From assembly GCF_029589495.1 (NCBI RefSeq), contig NZ_JAAIVF010000006.1, forward strand, positions 1-64,000: DNA of 64,000 nt. The letters are read 5' to 3'. Both the position numbers and the translations under genes were made by a program. The stretch's first letter is position 1. Each line of letters opens with the position of its first letter. Positions 18,071 to 26,775 of the stretch are shown piece by piece. Source of the DNA: Speluncibacter jeojiensis (GTDB lineage Bacteria > Actinomycetota > Actinomycetes > Mycobacteriales > Mycobacteriaceae). Below the pieces are notes generated by a model, which worked only from the letters and a program-made list of their open reading frames with translations, ran no database searches and was not told where the DNA came from.

Positions 18071-19089
18071 GCACCGTAACGAGCACCGTAATGAGCCCAG
18101 AAATGAGCCCCGACATGACCGACATGATCACGATTTCCGGTGCGAGCAAGCATTACGGAGACTTCAAGGCGCTCGACGACGTCGACTTCACCGTCCCGTC
18201 GGGCTCGCTGACCGCGCTGCTCGGCCCGAGCGGCTCGGGCAAGTCGACGCTGCTGCGTTCGATCGCGGGACTGGACCACCCGGACACCGGCGAGATCACC
18301 ATCGCCGGGGTGGACGTGACCGGCGTGCCGCCGCAGCAGCGCGACATCGGGTTCGTCTTCCAGCACTACGCCGCGTTCAAGCACATGTCGGTGCGCGAGA
18401 ACGTCGCGTTCGGGCTCAAGATCCGCAAGCGGCCGAAGAAGGAGATCAAGGCCAAGGTCGACGAGCTGCTCGAGGTGGTGGGCCTGGCCGGTTTCCAGGG
18501 CCGATACCCGGCGCAGCTGTCCGGCGGGCAGCGTCAGCGCATGGCGCTCGCCCGGGCACTGGCGGTCGACCCCCAGGTGCTGCTGCTCGACGAACCTTTC
18601 GGTGCGCTGGACGCGAAGGTGCGCGAGGACCTGCGGTCTTGGCTGCGCCGATTGCACGAGAACGTGCACGTGACCACGGTGCTGGTCACCCACGACCAGG
18701 AGGAGGCGCTCGACGTCGCCGACCGGATCGCGGTGATGAACAAGGGCCGCATCGAGCAGGTCGGCAGCCCGGACGACCTCTACGACCGCCCGGCGAACGC
18801 GTTCGTGATGTCGTTCCTCGGTCCGGTCGCCAAGCTGAACGGTCAGTTGGTGCGCCCGCACGATCTGCGCCTGGACCGCCAGCAGCTGCCGGCCTCGTTC
18901 GCGGCGACGGTCGAGCGGGTCGCGCACCTGGGTTTCGAGGTGCGCGTCGAACTGCGGCCGAAGAGCGGCGCCGAGGGGCTGTCCGCGCAGATCACCCGCG
19001 GCGACGCGAAGGTGCTGGACCTGCACGAGGGGGAGACCGTCTATGTGCGGGCGACCCGGACCCCGGAGATCCCCGCACCGGTCGGGTGA
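18067..19089 (+). CDS. cysA: Sulfate ABC transporter ATP-binding protein CysA
   Basis: A 340-residue ATPase that drives sulfate import. Walker A is GPSGSGKST, the signature [15 protein letters not shown], Walker [12 protein letters not shown], and the switch His lies in [17 protein letters not shown]-terminal TOBE-like domain follows (about residues 255-335). The GTG at 18067 overlaps the cysW stop, but four in-frame ATG codons follow within 57 nt in a periodic stretch (18091, 18103, 18115 and 18124), so the real start is uncertain. It ends 4 bp before a convergent oxidoreductase gene. Confidence 0.92.
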   Translation: MSTVTSTVMSPEMSPDMTDMITISGASKHYGDFKALDDVDFTVPSGSLTALLGPSGSGKSTLLRSIAGLDHPDTGEITIAGVDVTGVPPQQRDIGFVFQHYAAFKHMSVRENVAFGLKIRKRPKKEIKAKVDELLEVVGLAGFQGRYPAQLSGGQRQRMALARALAVDPQVLLLDEPFGALDAKVREDLRSWLRRLHENVHVTTVLVTHDQEEALDVADRIAVMNKGRIEQVGSPDDLYDRPANAFVMSFLGPVAKLNGQLVRPHDLRLDRQQLPASFAATVERVAHLGFEVRVELRPKSGAEGLSAQITRGDAKVLDLHEGETVYVRATRTPEIPAPVG

Positions 19090-19093
19090 GCGG

Positions 19094-20887
19094 TCAGATC
19101 GACTGGCGGTAGCCGAAGAACTCGTGGTCCTCGTTGTAGCCGCCGAAACCGCTTGCGGTGTGCGAGAAGTCGGCCACGAACTCGATCGCCTTGATCCACT
19201 TGACGTGTTTGAAGCCGAGTTGTAGTTCGTTGCGCAGCCGCAGCGGCGCCCCGTGCCCGAAGCTGAGCCGGTCGCCGTTCATGTCGTAGGCCAGCATGGT
19301 CAGCGCGTTGCCCATCTGCTCGACGGGATGGGCGTCGTAGTACACGCCGCCGTCCGCGCCCTCGCCGAACGAGTAGAACAGCACCCACTTGGCAGCGGGG
19401 TCCGGTCGGACGAGATCCATGATCGTCTGCATGGACACCCCGCCCCACTCGGCGACGCCGGACCAGCCCTGGATGCAGTAGTGCTGGGTGATCTGCTCGT
19501 GGGGCGGCAGGCCGCGCAGGTCCGCCAGACTCAGCTCGACCGGGTTCGCGACCAGCCCGCCGACGGCGAGTCGGTAGTCCTCGAAGCCGCCCTCGCGCAG
19601 CGCCTCGTACTCGGGTGATTTCGGGTAGTGCCCGTTGTGCCACATGTAGGGCGAGATGTCGCGCTCGGTGTACTGCCCGGGACGCGCGTCGACGTGCTCG
19701 AAGAGCCGTTGCGCCGGGCCGATCAGCGCGAAGCCGACACGCTGGACCAGTCGCGGGTGCCGGAAGGTCAGTGGGGTCGCGGCGACCCACCCGACGATCA
19801 CCACGACCATCGACGCGGCGAACACGGCGAAGCCGATCCAGTCGTTCGCGTCCCGCACCGCATACATGTGGTCGAGGTTGCGCAGCAGTCCGGTCGTGAA
19901 CACCAGCGTCACGTGCACGACGATGAACAGCAGGAACCACACCAGCACCAGGAAGTGCAGCGACCGCGCGGTCTGGATGCTCAAGAGGGTGCTCAGCCGA
20001 CGGAACCGGGTCGACAACGCGGGCGACATGCCCAGACCGGTGATCAGCGCGAGCGGGCCGGCGACGAAGACCGTGAGGAAGTAGGCCAGCAGTTGCAGGC
20101 TGTTGTAGGCGACCCACCCGTTCTCGTGCGGCCAATCCAGCGAGAGGTACTGGATGCCGACGGTGACGGCATTGGGGAACACGTCCCAACTGGTGGGGAC
20201 GATCCGGCGCCACTGGCCGGTGGTGAACAGCAGCACGTAGAACACAAGTCCGTTGAGCAGCCACAGCACGTCGGTGCCGAGGTGCCACCACCGCGCCAGG
20301 CCGATCGAATGGCGACGCCCGGGCAGTCCGACCTGACCGGGCAGGCTGACCGAGTCCTGTTTGGCCGTCCACAGCGGATCGTCCGGGACCGACTGCTGGA
20401 TGCGCAGCCAATCGCTGCCGGGGGTGCAGTGCCGGGTCCAGTACAGCCGCGGATGGTCGGTCAGGATCTGCAGGCCGGAGCGGATGATGAAGATCATCAG
20501 GAACAGGTTGAAGAAGTGCTGCCATCCGATCCAGGCGGGCAGGCCCGGGGCGAGCCCGTCGGGGACGAGGGTGCCGGGGTGGTCCTGCATGAACGACTGC
20601 ACAGACGGCATGTTGCGGAGCCCCTGCGCGACCGCGACCGCGACGACGAGCACGGCGAACCCGATCGGCAGCAGCCACAGCAGGTTGAACCACTTGTCCC
20701 GGCCGACCCGGACGCGTGGGGCCAGCGCGGGGGAGTCGGGGACCGACCCGGACCAGGTCGCCGAGTCGATCGTGTCCTCGCCGGTGGTCAGTTCCCGGTG
20801 CACCCTGTGGAGATCCTCGTCGGCCGCGGATCGAGCACGCGCGGGCCGTGGGGGTGTGCCATCGTTCCGAATCCCGGATTCGGCCAT
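19094..20887 (-). CDS. Membrane-bound molybdopterin oxidoreductase with cytochrome b561-like domain
   Basis: A 597-residue protein. Residues about 55-385 hold around six membrane segments with His-rich spans typical of di-heme cytochrome b561 (IGWQHFFNLFLMIF, RWWHLGTDVLWLL, SLHFLVLVWFLL). From about 415 there is a sulfite-oxidase-type molybdopterin domain, with the Mo-ligand Cys in QHYCIQGWSGVAEWGG and the C-terminal ELQLGFKHVKWIKAIEF. This joins an oxidoreductase to a membrane electron carrier in one chain. It sits back to back with the sulfate transport operon; sulfite or another sulfoxide-like substrate is possible but not shown. The ATG at 20887 gives MAESGIRND; an upstream in-frame ATG at 20920 exists. 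Confidence 0.8.
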   Translation of the reverse strand: MAESGIRNDGTPPRPARARSAADEDLHRVHRELTTGEDTIDSATWSGSVPDSPALAPRVRVGRDKWFNLLWLLPIGFAVLVVAVAVAQGLRNMPSVQSFMQDHPGTLVPDGLAPGLPAWIGWQHFFNLFLMIFIIRSGLQILTDHPRLYWTRHCTPGSDWLRIQQSVPDDPLWTAKQDSVSLPGQVGLPGRRHSIGLARWWHLGTDVLWLLNGLVFYVLLFTTGQWRRIVPTSWDVFPNAVTVGIQYLSLDWPHENGWVAYNSLQLLAYFLTVFVAGPLALITGLGMSPALSTRFRRLSTLLSIQTARSLHFLVLVWFLLFIVVHVTLVFTTGLLRNLDHMYAVRDANDWIGFAVFAASMVVVIVGWVAATPLTFRHPRLVQRVGFALIGPAQRLFEHVDARPGQYTERDISPYMWHNGHYPKSPEYEALREGGFEDYRLAVGGLVANPVELSLADLRGLPPHEQITQHYCIQGWSGVAEWGGVSMQTIMDLVRPDPAAKWVLFYSFGEGADGGVYYDAHPVEQMGNALTMLAYDMNGDRLSFGHGAPLRLRNELQLGFKHVKWIKAIEFVADFSHTASGFGGYNEDHEFFGYRQSI

Positions 20888-20964
20888 GACCGGACGGTAA
20901 CAGTCGGTCGGCAGGTGCAACGGTGATTCGGGGGAGGATCGGGGCGACCGGGGGTACGGACATG

Positions 20965-21003
20965 CCGCGGGGCCCGGTCCGAGGAACGGACCGGGCCCCG
21001 CGG
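20965..21003. terminator. Perfect 17-bp hairpin after the 34-aa gene
   Basis: CCGCGGGGCCCGGTCCG at 20965-20981 pairs perfectly with 20987-21003 around the 5-nt loop AGGAA. It lies 12 bp beyond the stop of the minus-strand 34-residue gene and before the start of the next minus-strand gene, which fits a transcription terminator for the small gene. Confidence 0.75.
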
Positions 21004-21015
21004 CGGATCTCTCCG

Positions 21016-21120
21016 TCAGCTGCCGAACGGCAGGGTTCCCGGCGCGATCTGGTATCCGCTGCTGCCGGCAGACATGGTGCCGAAAGCGTTCAGGAACGCA
21101 TTGATCAAGTTGGTGATCAT
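21016..21120 (-). CDS. 34-residue small protein of unknown function
   Basis: The ATG at 21120 is preceded by AAAGGA at 7 nt and the ORF ends 12 bp before a perfect 17-bp hairpin, so it has its own ribosome site and terminator. The peptide has an amphipathic N-terminal helix (MITNLINAFLNAFGTM) and a Gly/Ser/Pro-rich tail (SAGSSGYQIAPGTLPFGS). There is no signal peptide and no Cys. It resembles in size, but not clearly in sequence, the small cell-wall channel peptides of corynebacteria. I do not recognise a family. Confidence 0.55.
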   Translation of the reverse strand: MITNLINAFLNAFGTMSAGSSGYQIAPGTLPFGS

Positions 21121-21423
21121 CGAAGTCCTTTCGTCAATTCCGTCGGTGACCGCACTTGGTCGTGCGCGGTGATGTGTTCACCACGCGTTCATCGATGCCC
21201 TGCGACAGCACATGCTGTGCAGGGCCTGCGCCCTGCGTGCGCCGCGCGGATGCGCCGACTTCAAACAGAGCAACGGCCGGCCTCTTGCAACCGGTCGACA
21301 CAGACAAAGGTATTCAAAAGTGGTGTCCGTGTCGAAGGTTTCCCATGATTTCACAGAGCACTGGCAGCGGTTCGGCCAGTGCTCTGCCAGGCTGTATTGC
21401 ATGATCGAACGTTCGGTTCCGCG
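21121..21423. other. 303-bp intergenic region with two strong hairpins
   Basis: No gene is convincing here. It separates the 34-residue gene (minus) from the LtrA-like gene (plus). Two stem-loops stand out: 21197-21225, where GCCCTGC-ACAGCA pairs with TGCTGT-GCAGGGC with one bulged G and a 2-nt loop; and 21354-21386, a perfect 12-bp stem (CAGAGCACTGGC) with a 9-nt loop. The region may hold 5' leader RNA of either gene or a small RNA. Confidence 0.5.
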
Positions 21424-22668
21424 GTGAGCGGGCACCCGCTCGCACCCTGGCGGACCGCGATGCGGGCACGCGACCGATCCGAACAGCATCGCGTCTCCAC
21501 TCCGTTGGAGCTGCTGTTCGACCTGTGCTTCGTCGTCGCGGTGTCGCAGGCCGCGGCCCAGCTGCACGACGCCCTGCGCGACGATCGGCTCGGACCGGGG
21601 CTGCTGGGCTACGCGATGGTGTTCTTCGCGATCTGGTGGGCGTGGATGAACTTCACCTGGTTCGCCTCGGCCTACGACACCGACGACGTGCCGTACCGGC
21701 TGCTGACGCTGCTGCAGATGGCGGGCGTGCTGGTTCTGGCCGCGGGGGTCCCGGCGGCACTGACCCACTATGACTTCACCGTGATCACGATCGGCTACGT
21801 GATCATGCGGGTGGCGATGATCGGCCAGTGGATCCGGGCGGCCGCGGAGGATCCGCCCGGGCGGCCTGCCGCACTGCGGTACGCGGTCGGCATCGCGGTG
21901 GTCCAGATCGGCTGGGTGGCCCGGTTGGCGTTGCCGTATCCGTGGGACCGCATCGGGTTCGCGGTGCTGGTGGTCGCCGAGATGGCGGTGCCGGCCTGGG
22001 CCGAACGCGGTGGGCGGCAGACGAGTTGGCATCCCGGACACATCCCGGAACGCTACGGCGGGTTCACGATCATCGTCCTCGGTGAGGTGATCCTCGCGAC
22101 GCTCGTCGGCGTGCAGGCGGTCACCGGCGACCACGGGGTGTCCGCGTCGCTGCTGATGATCGCCATCGGCGCGCTGATCCTGGTGTTCGCGCTGTGGTGG
22201 ATCTATTTCACCGCGGGCGAGGTCGCACTCGAGACCCTGCGCACCGCCCTCCTCTGGGGTTACGGTCACTACTTCGTGTTCGCGGCGATCGCGGCGATCG
22301 GCGCCGGGCTGGACACGGCGTTGAACGTGGCCGAGCGGTCCGCGCAGGTGCCGGAGACGGATGCCGCGTTCACGGTCGCGGTGCCGGTGGCGGTGGTCTT
22401 CGCGGTATTGGCTGTGCTGCACCGCATCACCGGCACGGGCACCGGGCTGCGTGTGTGGGCGGGCTGCGCCGGGGCGGTCGGCGTGCTGGCGGTGGCGTCG
22501 GCGACCGGAGGACTCGGACTGGGCGGGGCGGTGCTCGGGATCGGTCTGGTCGCCGCTGTCGTGCTGACGGTCAGCCTGGTGACGACGACAGGCAGGCGAG
22601 GTGTCGCGGTGATCGCGCGGGAATCTGTGTCAGGGTGGGGGATCGGGCACGAGGGAGGCGGACGATGA
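21424..22668 (+). CDS. LtrA family (low temperature requirement) membrane protein
   Basis: A 414-residue protein with about 12 membrane segments. The family signature is near the N-terminus (STPLELLFDLCFVVAVSQAA) followed by FFAIWWAWMNFTWFASAYDTDD; the second half repeats the pattern with ERYGGFTIIVLGEVILA and LWWIYFTAGE. LtrA was named from a Listeria mutant unable to grow in the cold, and its biochemical role is not known. The GTG at 21424 is chosen since upstream in-frame sequence overlaps a hairpin. It is coupled to the downstream SIMPL lipoprotein gene by an ATGA overlap. Confidence 0.85.
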   Translation: MSGHPLAPWRTAMRARDRSEQHRVSTPLELLFDLCFVVAVSQAAAQLHDALRDDRLGPGLLGYAMVFFAIWWAWMNFTWFASAYDTDDVPYRLLTLLQMAGVLVLAAGVPAALTHYDFTVITIGYVIMRVAMIGQWIRAAAEDPPGRPAALRYAVGIAVVQIGWVARLALPYPWDRIGFAVLVVAEMAVPAWAERGGRQTSWHPGHIPERYGGFTIIVLGEVILATLVGVQAVTGDHGVSASLLMIAIGALILVFALWWIYFTAGEVALETLRTALLWGYGHYFVFAAIAAIGAGLDTALNVAERSAQVPETDAAFTVAVPVAVVFAVLAVLHRITGTGTGLRVWAGCAGAVGVLAVASATGGLGLGGAVLGIGLVAAVVLTVSLVTTTGRRGVAVIARESVSGWGIGHEGGGR

Positions 22669-23372
22669 GACGGTCGGTTGTGGTGGTTGCGGGGACACTG
22701 ACGGGTGCGCTGCTGCTCGCCGGTTGCGGCAGCGGTGCGGGGTCCGGTGGCGGTGCGGCGGACGGGAATGCGGCGGGCATCACCGCCCAGGGCACGGGCA
22801 CGGTCAGTGCCGCGCCGGACACCCTCACGGTGCGTCTCGGTGTGCACACCGAGGGGGCGACCGCGCAGGCGGCGTTGGCGGACAACCGCACCCGGGCGAC
22901 AGCGCTGGTCGGCGCGCTCGAACACGCGGGGGTGCAGGCGCAGGACGTGCAGACCAGCGGGCTGAGCATTGACGCGACCGCCGCGCCGGACGGCGGCCTG
23001 GTCACCGGCTACCAGGTGGACAACACGGTGACGGCGAAACTGCACGACATCGCCAAGGCGGGGGCGGTGATCGACGCCGCCGCGGCCGCGGCCGGCGATG
23101 CGGTGAGGGTGCAGCAGGTCGGGTTCTCGATCAGCGACGACAGCGCGCTACGGGACAAGGCGCGCGACCAGGCGGTGCAGCAGGCGAAGGCGCACGCGCA
23201 GCAACTGGCGAAGGCCGCGGGGGTGAGCCTGGGACCGCTCCGGTCGATCACCGAGGGGGCGCCGTCGGCACCGGGTCCGGGACCGCTGCGGCAGGCCGCC
23301 CCGACCACGCCGATCGAGCCGGGCCAACAGCAGGTCGATGCGACGGTGACGGTGGTGTACGGGATCGGCTGA
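22665..23372 (+). CDS. SIMPL-domain (DUF541) lipoprotein
   Basis: A 235-residue exported lipoprotein: signal peptide with lipobox LLAGC (Cys at residue 21), a Gly/Ala linker, then a SIMPL domain (GTGTVSAAPDTLTVRLGVHT; QDVQTSGLSIDATAAPDGG; and ALRDKARDQAVQQAKAHAQQ). SIMPL proteins occur widely in cell envelopes, often forming oligomers, with ill-defined roles. GAGGGAGG precedes the ATG, which overlaps the stop of the LtrA-like gene, so the two membrane-associated products are probably made together. Confidence 0.85.
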   Translation: MRRSVVVVAGTLTGALLLAGCGSGAGSGGGAADGNAAGITAQGTGTVSAAPDTLTVRLGVHTEGATAQAALADNRTRATALVGALEHAGVQAQDVQTSGLSIDATAAPDGGLVTGYQVDNTVTAKLHDIAKAGAVIDAAAAAAGDAVRVQQVGFSISDDSALRDKARDQAVQQAKAHAQQLAKAAGVSLGPLRSITEGAPSAPGPGPLRQAAPTTPIEPGQQQVDATVTVVYGIG

Positions 23373-23386
23373 TGCCCCGGCGGGCC

Positions 23387-23593
23387 TCAGTTCTCGCGGG
23401 CCATCCGCAGGCCGGTGGCCAGACCGTCCATCCAGACCTCCAGGACGAGGTCGGTGGCCTCCGGGTGGTCGGCGGGCATGAAGGCGTGCATGAGTTTGCG
23501 GACCCGGCCGCGGGCGAGTTTCTGGAAGTCGAGGTCGTCCAACTCGGGGAATTCGGCGTATTCGCTGCAGATCTCCGCGTTTTCGATGCTCAT
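23387..23593 (-). CDS. Small acidic hypothetical protein
   Basis: A 68-residue soluble protein starting MSIENAEICSEYAEF. The first third is acidic; the rest is a helical block with LDFQKLARGRVRKLMHAFMP and VLEVWMDGLATGLRMAR. The start is ATG with GGTGAGG just upstream. It lies between a convergent lipoprotein gene and the end of the sulfur operon. No family recognised. Confidence 0.5.
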   Translation of the reverse strand: MSIENAEICSEYAEFPELDDLDFQKLARGRVRKLMHAFMPADHPEATDLVLEVWMDGLATGLRMAREN

Positions 23594-23653
23594 GGCCTCA
23601 CCTTGCTCCCGCACGGACGGTCGCGACAGTGGCTTTGGTCACAATACGCACCT

Positions 23654-23695
23654 ATCGGTCATCCGCTCATGCTGCACCGTGCGCGGATGACCGAT
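23654..23695. terminator. 13-bp perfect hairpin after the sulfur assimilation operon
   Basis: ATCGGTCATCCGC at 23654-23666 pairs perfectly with GCGGATGACCGAT at 23683-23695, with a 16-nt loop. It starts 21 bp beyond the chelatase stop, on the downstream side of the minus-strand operon. No U-tract is present; terminator function is inferred. Confidence 0.6.
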
Positions 23696-23715
23696 GGGTG
23701 TGCGGATTCTGCGGA

Positions 23716-24474
23716 CTACGCGGTCAGGGCGACGGCGTCGCGGCGGACCCCGTCGCGCAGGGCCGCACGGTAGCGGTCCAGCACGACCTCGGCGAGCAGC
23801 GGGTGCGCGCCGATCGGCTCCGCGCACACGGTGTCCGGCGTGCCCTCCAGTGCCCGTTGCCGGACCCGGTCGGTGAGCAGGCCCGGCGCCAGGAACCACG
23901 AGCCGACCGCGATCCGCGCCGCCCCCGCCGCGTGCAGTGCCGCCGTGGCCGACTCGACGGACGGATCGGTGGTCGCGAAGCAGGTGCGCACCGCCGCCCA
24001 CCGGGTGCCGAGTCGCAGCGTCGGCGCCAGCGCCCGGGCGGTCGCGTTCGCGGCCGGACGGGACGAGCCCACCGCCGCCAGCGCGATTCCCAGACCCGGA
24101 TCATCCGGCGCCGCACCGGCCTCGGCGAGTCGGTCCCGCACCGCGTGCACCAGACGCGGATCCGTGCCCAGCACGCCGGCCTGCCGCAGCTCGATCCCGG
24201 GATGCCGGGCCTCGGCCGCCGCGAGCAGCGCGGGCAGGTCGACGCGCGAGTGGTACGCATCGCCGAGCAGCAGCGGCACCGCCACTGCTCGGCGGCATCC
24301 CGCGGCGGCGAGATCGTCGATCACCGTGTCCAGCAACGGTTCCGACAGGTCCAGGAACCCCAGCCGAACGTCGAGCCCCGGACACGCCGCGCGTACCCGC
24401 TCGGCGACCGCACGCATGGTGCGGGCCGAGCGGGGGTCGCGGCTGCCGTGGGCGACGGCGATCAGCGGAGTCAT
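23716..24474 (-). CDS. Sirohydrochlorin chelatase (CbiX/SirB family)
   Basis: A 252-residue class II chelatase that inserts iron into sirohydrochlorin to make siroheme, the cofactor of the sulfite reductase at the head of the same gene cluster. The catalytic His lies in IAVAHGSRDPRSARTM near the N-terminus; VAVPLLLGDAYHSRVDLP holds a second conserved His. Two half-domains are visible. ATG at 24474 is preferred over GTG at 24480 because GAGG from the end of cysN lies 5 nt before it. Position matches Rv2393. Confidence 0.85.
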   Translation of the reverse strand: MTPLIAVAHGSRDPRSARTMRAVAERVRAACPGLDVRLGFLDLSEPLLDTVIDDLAAAGCRRAVAVPLLLGDAYHSRVDLPALLAAAEARHPGIELRQAGVLGTDPRLVHAVRDRLAEAGAAPDDPGLGIALAAVGSSRPAANATARALAPTLRLGTRWAAVRTCFATTDPSVESATAALHAAGAARIAVGSWFLAPGLLTDRVRQRALEGTPDTVCAEPIGAHPLLAEVVLDRYRAALRDGVRRDAVALTA

Positions 24475-24481
24475 CGGCACC

Positions 24482-25783
24482 TCAGGCGGGGACGGTCTCG
24501 CCGATTTCGACGGCCGCCAGCGCGTTGCCGACCAGTCCGGCGCCGAGCGTGTTCCCGTCCGCCGGATCGATCAGCAGGAAGCTGCCCGTGCGGCGGCTGA
24601 CCCCGTAGTGGTCCGCCGCGATCGGCTCGGCGACCCGGACCGAGATGCGGCCGATCTCGTTGAGCTCCAACGAGTCCGGCGACGGCGCGGCGGTGAGCTC
24701 CTGCTCGTCGAAGCGCTCCTCGAGTGCGCCGACGATCGCCTGGGTCGTCTTCGTCCCGTGCTTGAGCAGCAACCGGGCGCCCGGGCGCAGCGGCTTCTCC
24801 GCCAGCCAGCACACGGTGGCGTCGAACTCGGACACGGGCTGCGGCGCATCGGCGACCGAGACCAGGACGTCACCCCTCGAGACGTCCACGTCGTCGGCCA
24901 GCACCAGCGTGACGCTCCGTCCGGACTGTGCCTGCGGCAGCGGGCCGTCGGCGGTGTCGACGCTCGCGACCGTGGTGCGCGTTCCCGAGGGGAGCACCAC
25001 GACCTCGTCGCCCGGGGCCACCGAACCTGCCGCGACCTGTCCGGCGTAGCCGCGGTAGTCCGGGAACTCCGCTGTACGCGGGCGGATCACGTACTGCACC
25101 GGGAACCGGAACCCGACCTCGGTGGGCTCCGCGTCGACCGGCACGGTCTCGAGGTGCTCGATCAGCGTCGGACCGTCGTAGTACGGCGTGTCGGTCGATG
25201 CGGTGGCGACGTTGTCGCCGTGCAGTGCGGAGACCGGGATCGCCTGCACCGCCTCGTCGGACCAGCCCAGCGCGCGGACGAGCGCACCGAACTCGGCGCA
25301 GATGTCCGCGAACACCGTCGCGGGGTCCTCCACCAGGTCGATCTTGTTGACCGCCAGCACCAGTCGCGGCACGCCGAGCAGCGCGAGCACGGCGGCGTGC
25401 CGGCGGGTCTGCGAGACCACACCCTTGCGGGCGTCGACGAGCAGCACCACCAGCTGCGCGGTCGAGGCGCCCGAGACGGTGTTGCGGGTGTACTGGACGT
25501 GGCCGGGGGTGTCGGCGAGCACGAAGGAGCGCTTCGGGGTCGCGAAGTACCGGTAGGCCACGTCGATGGTGATGCCCTGCTCGCGTTCGGCGCGCAGGCC
25601 GTCGACGAGCAGCGACAGGTCCGGGGTGGCCAGGCCGCGGTCCACCGAGGCCCGGGTGACCGCGTCGACCTGGTCGGCGAGAACGGATTTGGTGTCGTAG
25701 AGCAGGCGGCCCACCAGGGTGGACTTGCCGTCGTCCACGCTGCCGGCCGTGGCCAGGCGCAGCAGGTCGGGGTGGGTGGTCAT
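24482..25783 (-). CDS. cysN: Sulfate adenylyltransferase large subunit (GTPase)
   Basis: A 433-residue EF-Tu-like GTPase that with CysD makes adenosine 5'-phosphosulfate from sulfate and ATP. G motifs: GSVDDGKST, DTPGHVQYTRN and NKIDL. Domains 2 and 3 follow. The APS kinase (CysC) fusion seen in some mycobacteria is absent; the protein stops after domain 3. Its ATG overlaps the cysD stop. Confidence 0.94.
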   Translation of the reverse strand: MTTHPDLLRLATAGSVDDGKSTLVGRLLYDTKSVLADQVDAVTRASVDRGLATPDLSLLVDGLRAEREQGITIDVAYRYFATPKRSFVLADTPGHVQYTRNTVSGASTAQLVVLLVDARKGVVSQTRRHAAVLALLGVPRLVLAVNKIDLVEDPATVFADICAEFGALVRALGWSDEAVQAIPVSALHGDNVATASTDTPYYDGPTLIEHLETVPVDAEPTEVGFRFPVQYVIRPRTAEFPDYRGYAGQVAAGSVAPGDEVVVLPSGTRTTVASVDTADGPLPQAQSGRSVTLVLADDVDVSRGDVLVSVADAPQPVSEFDATVCWLAEKPLRPGARLLLKHGTKTTQAIVGALEERFDEQELTAAPSPDSLELNEIGRISVRVAEPIAADHYGVSRRTGSFLLIDPADGNTLGAGLVGNALAAVEIGETVPA

Positions 25784-26775
25784 CAGAAGTATCCCTCTCG
25801 CTTACGGTCTTCCATGGCGGCCTCGGAGACGCGGTCGTCGCCACGGGTGGCGCCGCGCTCGGACAGCCGGGAGGCGGCCACCTCGGCAAGGATGGCCTGG
25901 TTGTCGGCGGCATCGGAGAGCACCGCGCCGGTCGTGGAGCCGTCACCGACGGTGCGGTAGCGCACCGAGAGCGTCTGCAGCTCTTCGCCGTCGCGCGGGC
26001 CGCCCCACGGGCCGGGTGTCATCCACATGCCGTCGCGCTGGAAGACCTCGCGCTGATGTGCGTAGTAGATGCTCGCCAGCGCGACGTCCTCGCGGGCGAT
26101 GTAGCGCCAGATGTCGAGCTCGGTGAAGTTGCTCAGTGGGAACACGCGCACGTGCTCGCCGGGGGCGTGCCGGCCGTTGTAGAGGTTCCACAGTTCCGGG
26201 CGCTGGCGCTTCGGGTCCCACTGGCCGAACGCGTTGCGCAGGCTGAAGATCCGCTCCTTGGCGCGGGCACGCTCCTCGTCGCGGCGGGCGCCGCCGAACA
26301 CGGCGTCGAACCGGTTCTCGGTGATCGCGTCGAGCAACGGGGTGATCTGCAGTGGGTTGCGGATGCCGTCGGGGCGCTCGGTGAGCCGGCCGTCGGCCAG
26401 GTAGTCCTCGACCTTGGCGACGTGCAGGCGCAGGTTGTAGCGCTCGACGATCTGGTCGCGGAATTCGAGGACCTCGGGGAGGTTGTGCCCGGTGTCCACG
26501 TGCAGCAGCGAGAACGGCAGCGGCGCAGGCCAGAACGCCTTGACCGCCAGGTGCAGCAGCACGGTGGAGTCCTTGCCTCCGGAGAACAGGATCACGGGCC
26601 GCTCGAACTCGCCCGCGACCTCGCGGAAGATGTGGATCGCCTCGGACTCCAGCGCGGCCAGCGTGTCGAACGCGCTGTCGGCGGGATGGGCCGGAATGAA
26701 CTGGGGGGTGCCGGATGTGGCGGTGGTGGTGTTCATCGTCTCTTCGATCTGTTCCGTGGTGGTGATCGCGGTCAT
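25783..26775 (-). CDS. cysD: Sulfate adenylyltransferase subunit 2
   Basis: A 330-residue ATP pyrophosphatase-type enzyme and partner of CysN. The PP-loop is SGGKDSTVLLHLA; other conserved stretches are HVDTGHNLPEVLEFRD, FGGARRDEERARAKERI and the C-terminal RKREGYF. The ATG at 26775 overlaps the cysH stop (ATGA) and adds an N-terminal extension of about 20 residues; a later ATG at MNTTT would give the standard length. Confidence 0.94.
   Translation of the reverse strand: MTAITTTEQIEETMNTTTATSGTPQFIPAHPADSAFDTLAALESEAIHIFREVAGEFERPVILFSGGKDSTVLLHLAVKAFWPAPLPFSLLHVDTGHNLPEVLEFRDQIVERYNLRLHVAKVEDYLADGRLTERPDGIRNPLQITPLLDAITENRFDAVFGGARRDEERARAKERIFSLRNAFGQWDPKRQRPELWNLYNGRHAPGEHVRVFPLSNFTELDIWRYIAREDVALASIYYAHQREVFQRDGMWMTPGPWGGPRDGEELQTLSVRYRTVGDGSTTGAVLSDAADNQAILAEVAASRLSERGATRGDDRVSEAAMEDRKREGYF

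Noticed and set aside
23831-25960. A 709-codon plus-strand open frame opposite cysN and the chelatase
   Set aside because: Antisense shadow of cysN and the sirohydrochlorin chelatase; no family motif and Ser/Arg/Pro-rich content typical of such shadows.
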